Source: DATGSL01 sp964645585 (lineage in GTDB: Bacteria > Verrucomicrobiota > Verrucomicrobiia > Opitutales > T3Sed10-336). From it: a stretch of DNA of 22,086 bases. The notes under the pieces are model-generated. The model had not been told where the DNA came from, did no database searches, and saw only the letters and a program-made list of their open reading frames with translations. Shown here piece after piece: positions 1 to 7,624 of the stretch. The DNA is taken from assembly GCA_964645585.1 (NCBI GenBank), contig CAZYAN010000060.1, positions 1 through 22,086 on the forward strand, given 5' to 3'. The translations under genes were made by a program, and so were the position numbers. Positions within the stretch are counted from its first letter, which is position 1; each line of letters begins with the position of its first letter.

Positions 1-2
1 GA

Positions 3-34
3 AAGGTTTGAAGGTGGGAAGGTTTGACGTGGGA
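3..34. repeat. Imperfect 16-bp tandem duplication at the window edge
   Basis: The nonamer AAGGTTTGA occurs at 3-11 and again at 19-27, each followed by a G-rich GTGGG block, so the stretch reads as two imperfect copies of a unit of about 16 bp. It lies downstream of the last gene of the glycogen operon and may be the end of a longer intergenic repeat that continues outside the window. With only two copies visible, chance is not excluded. Confidence 0.3.
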
Positions 35-79
35 CGGATCTAGGCTTACTTGAGTGCGAGGCGCGGTCAGGGTGCCGAT

Positions 80-2008
80 CTACGCGCCTTCATATTTGAA
101 GAACACGGCTGCGAGGGGAGGGAGCGTGACGTTGACAGTGAACGGGCGGCCGTGCCAGGGGAACGGGATTGTTTCCACACCGCCGAAATTGCCTTGGCCG
201 CTTCCGCCGTAATCTCTGGCGTCACTGTTTAATGCTTCGCGCCAGAAGCCGCCATGCGGGACGCCAATCCGGTAGTTGTGATACACCTCTGGGGTGAAAT
301 TGAACACACAAAGAATCGTCTGGCCGCTGCCGGGTGCAATACGAAGCCAGGTAAAGGCGCTGTGGTCGGCGTCGCCTCCATCAACCCAGGCGAAACCAGC
401 GGGATCGAAGTCGCCTTCGTGCATAGCGGGCGCCGTCCGGTAGAAATGATTGAGATCGGCTACCCAACGATGAAGGCCTTGGTGGGGCGGGTAATCAAGC
501 AAATGCCAATCCAGGCTTTCCTCGTGATTCCATTCGCGCCACTGCCCGAATTCACATCCCATAAATAAAAGCTTCTTCCCGGGATTTGCGTACATGTTCC
601 CGAGCAGCGCCCGGGCATTGGCGAACTTTTGCCAGTCGTCGCCCGGCATCTTTCCAACGAGCGACCCCTTTCCATGCACGACTTCATCATGGGAGATCGG
701 CATTACGAAATTCTCCGAGTGCGCGTACACGGTGCGGAAGGTAAGCTGGTTGTGATGGTACTTCCGGTATATCGGATCGCGGGAAAAATACGAAAGCGTG
801 TCGTTCATCCAGCCCATGTCCCATTTGCAGCCGAAACCGAGACCGCCCACGTAAGTCGGACGTGAGACGGCCGGCCACGCCGTCGATTCTTCGGCGATCG
901 TCTGAACATCCGGATAGTTTCGATAAACCTCGGAGTTGAACCGTTTGAGGAATTCGATTGCCTCCAAATTCTCGCGGCCGCCGAACTGGTTTGGTATCCA
1001 TTCACCTTCCTTGCGCGAATAATCGAGATACAGCATGGAAGCGACCGCATCGACCCGGAGCCCGTCGATGTGATACTTATCCAGCCAAAAGAGCGCGCTG
1101 CTGATGATAAACGCGCGGACCTCGTGGCGTCCGTAATTGAAAATGTAGCTTTTCCAGTCCGGATGAAATCCCTGGCGCTCGTCGGCGTGCTCATACAGAT
1201 GCGTGCCGTCGAAATACGCCAGTCCATGCTCGTCGCTGGGAAAGTGCGAGGGGACCCAGTCGAGAATCACCCCGATTCCGTGCTGGTGCAGATGGTCGAC
1301 GAGGAACATGAAATCCTGCGGGGTGCCGTACCGGCTGGTCGGTGCAAAGTATCCAGTCGTTTGATACCCCCAGGATCCGTAGAACGGATGTTCCATGATC
1401 GGCAGGAATTCGACGTGGGTGAAGTTGAGCCGATTGAGATACTCGGCGAGTTTCGGGGCAACTTCCCGGTACGTGAGGTAGCGATTGTTTTCCTCCGGAA
1501 CGCGCATCCATGAGCCGAGGTGCATTTCGTAGATTGAGATCGGGGCCTTCAGGTCGTTTCGCTGTTCACCCCGGGTGCTCATCCAGTCGGCGTCGTTCCA
1601 CTCGTAGTGCAAATCCCAAACCACGGATCCGGTCGCCGGCGACTGCTCCTGGCGAAAGCAGAACGGGTCGGTTTTGTCGACGCGATACTGGCAGTGCCTT
1701 GAGGAGATGAAATACTTATAGACAGTGCCTTGACCAATATCGGGAACAAAGCCCTGCCAAATTCCCGAACTTTTGTACGGATGCAGCTTATGGCTCGATT
1801 TGTTCCAGCCGTTGAAGTCACCCATGACCGTGACTGATTCGGCATTGGGTGCCCAGACGGAGAAATGGACTCCAGATCGGCCGTCGCGCGACGTGCAATG
1901 AGCGCCGAGTTTATTGTACAGGCGGAAGTGCGTTCCCTCGTTGAAAAGATGGACGTCATCGTCGGTTAGCGGCGCAAATTCGGATGTGGTGTGAAATCCT
2001 TGAGTCAC
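80..2008 (-). CDS. glgB: 1,4-alpha-glucan branching enzyme GlgB (GH13)
   Basis: Predicted branching enzyme, 642 residues, which cuts alpha-1,4-glucan chains and rejoins them as alpha-1,6 branches. An N-terminal CBM48-like beta domain covers about residues 27-130 (SVWAPNAESVTVMGDFNGWN), followed by the GH13 barrel. Expected catalytic residues are present: nucleophile D320 in GLRVDAV, acid/base E373 in IAEEST, and the third acid D441 in ISHDEVVHGKGSL. It is shorter than E. coli GlgB (728 residues), consistent with only one N-terminal beta domain. The start is a GTG one base after the treS-mak stop. It is well supported by AAGGAG six bases upstream. As the last gene of glgE-treS/mak-glgB it would branch the polymer made by GlgE. 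TAG stop; no terminator is visible in the 79 bases left. Confidence 0.97.
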   Translation of the reverse strand: MTQGFHTTSEFAPLTDDDVHLFNEGTHFRLYNKLGAHCTSRDGRSGVHFSVWAPNAESVTVMGDFNGWNKSSHKLHPYKSSGIWQGFVPDIGQGTVYKYFISSRHCQYRVDKTDPFCFRQEQSPATGSVVWDLHYEWNDADWMSTRGEQRNDLKAPISIYEMHLGSWMRVPEENNRYLTYREVAPKLAEYLNRLNFTHVEFLPIMEHPFYGSWGYQTTGYFAPTSRYGTPQDFMFLVDHLHQHGIGVILDWVPSHFPSDEHGLAYFDGTHLYEHADERQGFHPDWKSYIFNYGRHEVRAFIISSALFWLDKYHIDGLRVDAVASMLYLDYSRKEGEWIPNQFGGRENLEAIEFLKRFNSEVYRNYPDVQTIAEESTAWPAVSRPTYVGGLGFGCKWDMGWMNDTLSYFSRDPIYRKYHHNQLTFRTVYAHSENFVMPISHDEVVHGKGSLVGKMPGDDWQKFANARALLGNMYANPGKKLLFMGCEFGQWREWNHEESLDWHLLDYPPHQGLHRWVADLNHFYRTAPAMHEGDFDPAGFAWVDGGDADHSAFTWLRIAPGSGQTILCVFNFTPEVYHNYRIGVPHGGFWREALNSDARDYGGSGQGNFGGVETIPFPWHGRPFTVNVTLPPLAAVFFKYEGA

Positions 2009-2009
2009 G

Positions 2010-5000
2010 TTAATCTCCTTCGAGAAGTTGCAAAATTCCGCGGATCGGGACTCCGACCCAAGCAGGCCGATTGTTCAGTTCGTAGCTTAATTCGTAAAGA
2101 GCCTTTTCGAGAAGACTCGCTCGCAGGAGAATCGCAAGTTGATCTTCGTCCTCCGGCACGAGTCCGGTGCCGTTCGTTTCTTCGAGGTAGGCACGCAGAA
2201 ACGAACGGGAAACCCAGTCGTACCAAAAGCCGGCCCATGGCTCGAGCTGGTCAATTTGATCGGGCGGCGTATTCCCGAGTTCCGTGTGCCTCATCAAACC
2301 AAGCTGAACAGCGTAGTGGAACGATCGCAGCATGCCGCCGATGTCACGGAGCGGAGGGCGCTTGATGCGGCGTTCGCTCAGGGACCGGGACGGTTCTCCC
2401 TCAAAGTCGAGAATGATAAAATCCTTTCCAGTGTAGAGCACTTGGCCGAGATGGTAATCGCCGTGGCAGCGGATGCGACGGCCGTGGATCGGCTGGCCGA
2501 CGATCAGGCGGAAGTGTGCGAGAAGTTCGCTTTCTGAGTCGATTACCCGCTGGGCAAGTACAGCGACATTGTCCGGCAGGGTTCGTGCCATGCGCTTGAG
2601 CAGCTGCAGTGTGGAGACGCATTGATTGCGCATCGATTGATAGAGTGACCGCTGGTAGAACGGTGTGAACGGCTCCGGGGCAAAATCCCTGTTCTCGCGA
2701 TCGGAGGCGAGGAGGCGGTGCATTTGTCCGGTCCGGTTCCCAAGCAGGCGGGCGTTCTCCAGATAAGCCCCCAGCAATTCGAATGCCTCGTCGGGCAGAT
2801 CTTCCTTGAAGGCTCCGCGAATGCCGCCGCGCGCGCGCCGGGGTGCCGCGGGAGCTTCGACGAGGAGCGATTGGATTCGTTCGAAGAAGCGACTGATCGA
2901 ATCGAGCGTGTATTCCCAGGCGTCACGGCTGTTGGAAATGTATTCGGAAAGCAAACCGAGGGTGATTGATTCGCCGCGCTTCGGTTTGAGTTCGAGGTAG
3001 CCGGCGAGTGCCGGGACATGGGGAAAGCGCTTTTCGGTGAGGAAGCGGGTGAGTTCCAGGTCGGGATTAATGCCTCGGTCGAGCCGGCGAAAAAGCTTCA
3101 GGATGAGGCTGTCGCCGAACAGCACGGTTGTGTTCGACTGCTCGGCTGTGCTGACCGCCGGTTCGAGCGAGTCGGCGGCTTGACGAAGGCGGCGCAGAAC
3201 CGGGGTTCTTGCGGTGACGATCTCCGAATTGGTTCCCGTGAACGTCCGCCGCCGGGTCATGGCGGCGAGCAAGGCGGTGCAGAAATCGGCATTGCCGACG
3301 GCGTCGTAGAGGATGCCATTTCTATTTTTGGAAGGAATCTCAATACGCGCGATCGCGAGGTGGAGCAAGTCACCGAGGGCGGATTCATCTGCGGCGACGA
3401 ATGAAAGGGGAAGAAGGTAAGTTTCGGCTTCGTCCTGAATATATTCGACCTTGATGAGTGTCAGGATTGTGGTATCGCCTTTGGACGGGATCGTGATCGC
3501 CTCGTCGACGGTGACGGACTTGAGGCCTTTGGCTTTGCCTCCAAACCAGCGGCGCTTGGGGATGTATTCCTCCAATACCCGATCGAGCGCGGCTTTTGCC
3601 TTCGTTTCGCGAAGGATGTTTTCCCAGCGATCGCGTACGGTGATGACGCTCGCGCCTGTCGTGATGGTCTGCAAATGATCGTCGGTTTCCGGGCTCGTCA
3701 TCGATTCGAGCGAAAACCATTGGAAGGCGTGCGGCCCGAGCGTCAGGAAATAGAGATCCTCGGTGATCGGCGGGAAGGCCGTGCGTCCGAAGATTTCGAT
3801 GGGTACGTAATGGAGATAATGGGACAGGTCGAGCTCGACCGGCTGGGTGAAGCGTGAAAGGTTGGCGACAACCAAGATCCGCTCGTTTTTCCAGGCACGG
3901 ATATAGGCGAGGACCTTTCGGTTCTCCGGCTCGACAAATTCGATTGAACCTTGGCCGAATGCCTCCCAGCGTTTTCGGGCAGCGAGGAGGCGTTTCATCC
4001 ACCAGAGCAGCGAGTGCGGATTGCTTTGGTGGGCTTCAACGTTGACCGTCTCAAAGTGGTATTCGGGATCGACCACGACCGGGAGGTATAGACCTTGCGG
4101 ATTGGCGCGGGAGAAGCCGGCATTTTTGTCGGAGCTCCATTGCATCGGAGTTCGGACACCGTTGCGGTCGCCGAGGAAAACATTGTCGCCCATCCCGATC
4201 TCGTCGCCGTAGTAGAGTACGGGTGTGCCGGGAAGCGAGAAGAGCAGGGCGTTGAGGAGCTCGATGCGGCGCCGGTCTTTGCCGAGGAGCGGGGCCAGCC
4301 GGCGACGGATGCCGAGGTTTATCCGCGCTTTGGGATCGTTGGCGTACATGCGGTACATGTAATCCCGCTCCTCGTCGGTAACCATTTCGAGTGTCAATTC
4401 GTCGTGATTCCGGAGAAAGAGCGCCCACTGACATTTCTCGGGGATCGCGGGCGTTTGCTCCATGATGTCGACGATTGGCACGCGGTCCTCCATTCGCACG
4501 CTCATGAAGAGGCGGGGCATGACCGGAAAATGGAAGGCAACATGACACTCGTCGCCGTCATTTTCCCCAAAATATGCGACCGCGTCCTCCGGCCATTGGT
4601 TCGCCTCAGCGATCAGCATGCGATCCTCGTAATTCGCGTCGACGTGGCGCCGGAGCTTTTTGAGGAACTCGTGCGTTTGCGGGAGATTCTCGCAATCGGT
4701 TCCTTCCTCTTCGTACAAATAGGGCACCGCGTCGAGCCGCAATCCGTCAACGCCCATATCAAACCAGAAGTCGAGGATCTTGAATATTTCCTTGTGAACT
4801 TCCTCGTTCTCAAAATTCAGGTCCGGCTGGTGGGAATAAAACCGGTGCCAATAATACGCGTTCGCGATCGGATCCCACGCCCAGTTGGATGTTTCAAAGT
4901 CTTTAAATATGATTCGCGCTTCGCTGTAACGGTCGTCCGTGTCACTCCAGACATAATAATCTCGCCACTTGCTCCCCGGTTTTGCACGGCGCGCTTTTTG

Positions 5001-5405
5001 AAACCACGGATGCTGGTCTGACGTGTGGTTGATTACCAGTTCCGTGATGACGCGCAGCCCGCGCCGGTGGGCTTCTTTCATAAAGCGGCGGAAATCCGCC
5101 AGCGTCCCGTAGTCCGGATGGATCGAGTAGTAGTCGGCAATGTCGTAGCCGTCGTCGCGCAAAGGTGACGGATAAAACGGCAGAAGCCAGAGCGCGGTGA
5201 TCCCGAGGTCATGGAGATATCCGAGCTTCTCGGTCAAGCCGCGGAAATCGCCGATGCCGTCAGCGTTGCTGTCGAAAAACGCGCGAACGTGGCTTTGATA
5301 AATAACGCCGCGTTTGTACCAGAGCGGGTCGCTTTCGGGAAAGCCGGAATGCTTCTTCTTTTGTACCATGATTTGCTCGTAATAAAAAGGACGGCTTCGG
5401 CTCAC
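2010..5405 (-). CDS. treS: Trehalose synthase-maltokinase fusion (TreS-Mak)
   Basis: A 1131-residue bifunctional protein. Residues 1 to about 565 are a GH13 trehalose synthase that interconverts trehalose and maltose: DPLWYKRGVIYQSHVRAF start region, nucleophile D225 in GLRLDAVPYL, E267 in LIAEANQWP, and D335 in LRNHDELTLE. About residues 590-1131 are a maltokinase (Mak/Pep2) that makes maltose-1-phosphate: KRRWFGGKAKG near 617-627, catalytic loop HGDYHLGQ at 981-988 and metal-binding D1000 in ILDFEGEPS. Fused TreS-Mak proteins are known in GlgE-pathway bacteria. The GTG start shares a 4-nt GTGA overlap with the glgE stop, suggesting translational coupling. An ATG at 5369 (residue 13) is a plausible alternative, since neither start has a strong ribosome site. 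It feeds GlgE upstream and, indirectly, GlgB downstream. Confidence 0.96.
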   Translation of the reverse strand: MSRSRPFYYEQIMVQKKKHSGFPESDPLWYKRGVIYQSHVRAFFDSNADGIGDFRGLTEKLGYLHDLGITALWLLPFYPSPLRDDGYDIADYYSIHPDYGTLADFRRFMKEAHRRGLRVITELVINHTSDQHPWFQKARRAKPGSKWRDYYVWSDTDDRYSEARIIFKDFETSNWAWDPIANAYYWHRFYSHQPDLNFENEEVHKEIFKILDFWFDMGVDGLRLDAVPYLYEEEGTDCENLPQTHEFLKKLRRHVDANYEDRMLIAEANQWPEDAVAYFGENDGDECHVAFHFPVMPRLFMSVRMEDRVPIVDIMEQTPAIPEKCQWALFLRNHDELTLEMVTDEERDYMYRMYANDPKARINLGIRRRLAPLLGKDRRRIELLNALLFSLPGTPVLYYGDEIGMGDNVFLGDRNGVRTPMQWSSDKNAGFSRANPQGLYLPVVVDPEYHFETVNVEAHQSNPHSLLWWMKRLLAARKRWEAFGQGSIEFVEPENRKVLAYIRAWKNERILVVANLSRFTQPVELDLSHYLHYVPIEIFGRTAFPPITEDLYFLTLGPHAFQWFSLESMTSPETDDHLQTITTGASVITVRDRWENILRETKAKAALDRVLEEYIPKRRWFGGKAKGLKSVTVDEAITIPSKGDTTILTLIKVEYIQDEAETYLLPLSFVAADESALGDLLHLAIARIEIPSKNRNGILYDAVGNADFCTALLAAMTRRRTFTGTNSEIVTARTPVLRRLRQAADSLEPAVSTAEQSNTTVLFGDSLILKLFRRLDRGINPDLELTRFLTEKRFPHVPALAGYLELKPKRGESITLGLLSEYISNSRDAWEYTLDSISRFFERIQSLLVEAPAAPRRARGGIRGAFKEDLPDEAFELLGAYLENARLLGNRTGQMHRLLASDRENRDFAPEPFTPFYQRSLYQSMRNQCVSTLQLLKRMARTLPDNVAVLAQRVIDSESELLAHFRLIVGQPIHGRRIRCHGDYHLGQVLYTGKDFIILDFEGEPSRSLSERRIKRPPLRDIGGMLRSFHYAVQLGLMRHTELGNTPPDQIDQLEPWAGFWYDWVSRSFLRAYLEETNGTGLVPEDEDQLAILLRASLLEKALYELSYELNNRPAWVGVPIRGILQLLEGD
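2015..2020 (-). promoter_or_regulatory. Ribosome binding site deciding the GTG start of glgB
   Basis: On the minus strand AAGGAG is followed by six bases (ATTAAC) and GTG at 2008. The site lies inside the last codons and stop codon of treS-mak, so ribosomes finishing the upstream gene pass directly over it. It is the clearest Shine-Dalgarno sequence at a gene start in the window and justifies the non-ATG start. Confidence 0.8.
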
Positions 5406-7426
5406 ATAAAATAATCAAAATCCTGTTCCGTCCGGATTCGCCGGCGGATCCGGAAAATTTGTGCCGGCACGAACGCGGGATTCAATTCGAGATAATGCCG
5501 ATTGCCGTGCCACAAGTAGCGAGCCCCGGTCAGCAGTTCGTGCGCTTGGAAGTTGTCGGCAAACCGAATACCGCTGCTTTCAAGATTGAAATCAATCCAG
5601 CCCGTTTGCACATGATGCGGATCGAGATTGGCCGCGATGAGAATGATATTGCTGCCGTCCGGCGTGTGTTTGCTCCAGGCGAGAATCTGCTCATTGTCGA
5701 CCGGGTGGAAGTGCAGCGTGTCGTTGGTGTGGAGGGCGGGATTTTCGCGGCGAATCCGGTTTACCCGGGCGATCGTCTCCGTGAGATTGTCGGGTGAGTC
5801 GAAGTTCCAGTTCTTGATCTCGTATTTCTCGGAATCGAGATACTCCTCGGAACCAGGTTCGCGGGCACGGTGATCGCACAGTTCGAAAGCCGGACCGTAG
5901 ATCCCGTAGCTCGCGCCGAGGGTGGCGGCGAGGATGAGGCGAATCACGAACGCGGGCCGTCCGCCGTATTGCAGGTATTGCGGAAGGATGTCGGGAGTGT
6001 TGGGCCAAAGGTTTGGCCGAAAGCAGTCGCAAAGCGGTGGGCGTGTCAGCTCCGTCATGAACTCGGTCAGCTCATGCCGGGTATTTCGCCACGGGAAGTA
6101 GTTGTAGGACTGACTGAAACCGGCCTTTGCGAGCCGAACCATCACCTTTGGACGTGTGAATGCCTCGGAGAGAAGGATCGTTTCGGGATGGTCGCGCTTC
6201 AGTTCGCGGATCACCCATTCCCAGAACGGCAGGGCCTTGGTGTGCGGATTGTCGACACGAAAAATCGTCACTCCTTGTGCGATCCAAAAAGTAAATACGG
6301 ACTTCAATTCCTGCCAAAGGCCAACCCAGTTGGAGCTCTCGAAGTTCAGCGGATAAATGTCCTGGTATTTTTTGGGAGGGTTTTCGGCGTATTGAATAGT
6401 GCCGTCAGGGCGGTGGACGAACCATTCGGGATGTTCACGGACCCACGGGTGGTCCGGCGAGCATTGGAAGGCGATATCGAGCGCGATTTCCAAACCGTGC
6501 TCTTTGCGGGCGGTTTCGACAAAATGGCGAAAGTCTTCCAGGGTGCCGAGCTCTGGATGGACGGCTTTGTGGCCTCCGTCTTCAGACCCGATAGCCCACG
6601 GGCTGCCCGGATCGGAGGGACTGGCTTCCAGCGAATTATTTCGGCCCTTGCGGAAGCGGGTTCCGATCGGGTGGATTGGCGGGAGATAGAGGATGTCGAA
6701 TCCCATTTCCGCGACCCGATTGAGCTGACGCTCGCAATCGCGAAACGTGCCATGCTTGCCAGGCTCACTGGCGAACGAGCGGGGAAAAAGTTCGTACCAC
6801 GCGCTGGTTCGCGCAAGGACCGGCTCAACCATCACTGGCAGTTCTCGCGGATAACGGGTTGCGCGAGAACGGTCCGCGCAACGATGCATCAAGACGCCCA
6901 GTTCCTCACCGAATAAGACTGCCAGGTGCTGCTCGATCGCGGACGGTTCGGCGGACGTGATTTGTTCCATCCAGCCGTTCAGTCGCCTGGCGTCTTGTTC
7001 GTTCGCTCGCTCACTTGCGTCGCGGATCAAGTTGAGCCCAATTTGCAGGTCGACAGCTGCATCCTGTGCCGCGTGGAGCTTCTTCTCAAAACTGTCCTTC
7101 CACGACTTGAACGGATCGACCCACGCTTCGATCGTGTACCGGTAGAAGCCGAGCGTTTCAACGCGGAAGCAGGCGCGCCAGCGGTCATTGACGAGCGGGC
7201 GCATTTCCGTTTCTTGCCAGCCGGTATCGTCGGGACCCCGCCATAGAAGCACGGCCGAAATCTGTTCGTAGCCGTCGGCAAAAACGTCCGCTTCAACCAG
7301 GACCGTCTCTCCCGCTACCCGTTTGACGGGAAATTCTCCACCGTCGATCTCCGGGCTGACGCCCTCGATAATCGCCCGCCGTGCCCCTCGTTCTCCCAAC
7401 TGTTCGATCGGATCTCTGTGCTGCAT
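5402..7426 (-). CDS. glgE: Alpha-1,4-glucan:maltose-1-phosphate maltosyltransferase GlgE
   Basis: GlgE, 674 residues, transfers maltose from alpha-maltose-1-phosphate to growing alpha-1,4-glucan and releases phosphate. The N-terminal region carries the family pattern VSPEIDGGEFPVKR (23-36) and a beta domain, then a GH13_3 barrel. Catalytic residues are D392 in FRVDNPHTK, E421 in LLSEAFTRPK and D479 in NTPDILPQYLQ; these match the positions described for Streptomyces GlgE almost one for one. The LPPIHPIG motif (248-255) and the KYEIKNW motif (534-540) are also typical. The ATG start is fixed by an in-frame TGA five codons upstream. First gene of the operon with treS-mak and glgB, with a promoter candidate about 70 bases upstream. 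No GlgA, GlgC or TreY/TreZ gene is visible here. Confidence 0.97.
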   Translation of the reverse strand: MQHRDPIEQLGERGARRAIIEGVSPEIDGGEFPVKRVAGETVLVEADVFADGYEQISAVLLWRGPDDTGWQETEMRPLVNDRWRACFRVETLGFYRYTIEAWVDPFKSWKDSFEKKLHAAQDAAVDLQIGLNLIRDASERANEQDARRLNGWMEQITSAEPSAIEQHLAVLFGEELGVLMHRCADRSRATRYPRELPVMVEPVLARTSAWYELFPRSFASEPGKHGTFRDCERQLNRVAEMGFDILYLPPIHPIGTRFRKGRNNSLEASPSDPGSPWAIGSEDGGHKAVHPELGTLEDFRHFVETARKEHGLEIALDIAFQCSPDHPWVREHPEWFVHRPDGTIQYAENPPKKYQDIYPLNFESSNWVGLWQELKSVFTFWIAQGVTIFRVDNPHTKALPFWEWVIRELKRDHPETILLSEAFTRPKVMVRLAKAGFSQSYNYFPWRNTRHELTEFMTELTRPPLCDCFRPNLWPNTPDILPQYLQYGGRPAFVIRLILAATLGASYGIYGPAFELCDHRAREPGSEEYLDSEKYEIKNWNFDSPDNLTETIARVNRIRRENPALHTNDTLHFHPVDNEQILAWSKHTPDGSNIILIAANLDPHHVQTGWIDFNLESSGIRFADNFQAHELLTGARYLWHGNRHYLELNPAFVPAQIFRIRRRIRTEQDFDYFM

Positions 7427-7453
7427 AGGTGAATGGCATCAGGTTCGGGCAGT

Positions 7454-7485
7454 CGCAGCCGACGTCCTCCTTCCAACCTGCTGCG
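7454..7485 (-). other. Possible leader hairpin with a Shine-Dalgarno-like loop upstream of glgE
   Basis: In the minus-strand leader, CGCAGC and GCTGCG form a 6-bp GC-rich stem around a 20-base loop that contains AAGGAGG (7466-7472). The motif is 39 bases from the glgE ATG, and an in-frame stop lies between, so it cannot serve that start at normal spacing. The pairing is read directly; any regulatory role is conjecture. Confidence 0.2.
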
Positions 7486-7494
7486 TCGCCGACA

Positions 7495-7523
7495 AGCATA
7501 CAAAATTCAGCAGACCAGGGCAA
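7495..7523 (-). promoter_or_regulatory. Candidate sigma70-type promoter of the glgE operon
   Basis: On the minus strand TTGCCC (7518-7523) and TATGCT (7495-7500) are separated by exactly 17 bases. Each box matches four of six consensus positions, including the TTG of the -35 box and the TAT start and final T of the -10 box. It would start transcription near 7488 and give a leader of about 60 bases before the glgE ATG. The 198-base gap after the sulfatase gene also favours an independent promoter here. Start sites in this phylum are less well characterised, so confidence is moderate. Confidence 0.45.
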
Positions 7524-7624
7524 GAAATGACGGGAGGACCTTATTCTCCGCCAACCGGGGCTGATTTTGAGCGGAGGCGCGACCCTGAGGGTTCGGGCGA
7601 TTTACGGCTCGCGCACGAAGAAAA

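Noticed and set aside
4336..4360. Repeated GTACATG words suggesting a palindromic site
   Set aside because: They encode the YMYRMYA segment of TreS and are explained by repeated Tyr-Met codons.
4095..5021. 308-residue open frame on the plus strand
   Set aside because: Fully antisense to the TreS domain of treS-mak, which carries all catalytic motifs; no family resemblance of its own.
5870..6916. 348-residue open frame on the plus strand
   Set aside because: Lies entirely opposite glgE, has no recognisable domain, and arises from the G+C-rich antisense of a conserved gene.
7293..7523. 76-residue minus-strand frame overlapping the glgE start
   Set aside because: Overlaps conserved glgE coding sequence, has no homology signal, and is best seen as an out-of-frame reading; only its position in the leader is noted.
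7546..7576. CTCCGC / GCGGAG inverted repeat after the sulfatase gene, considered as a terminator
   Set aside because: Only 6 bp of stem with a 19-base loop and no T-tract follows on the minus strand.
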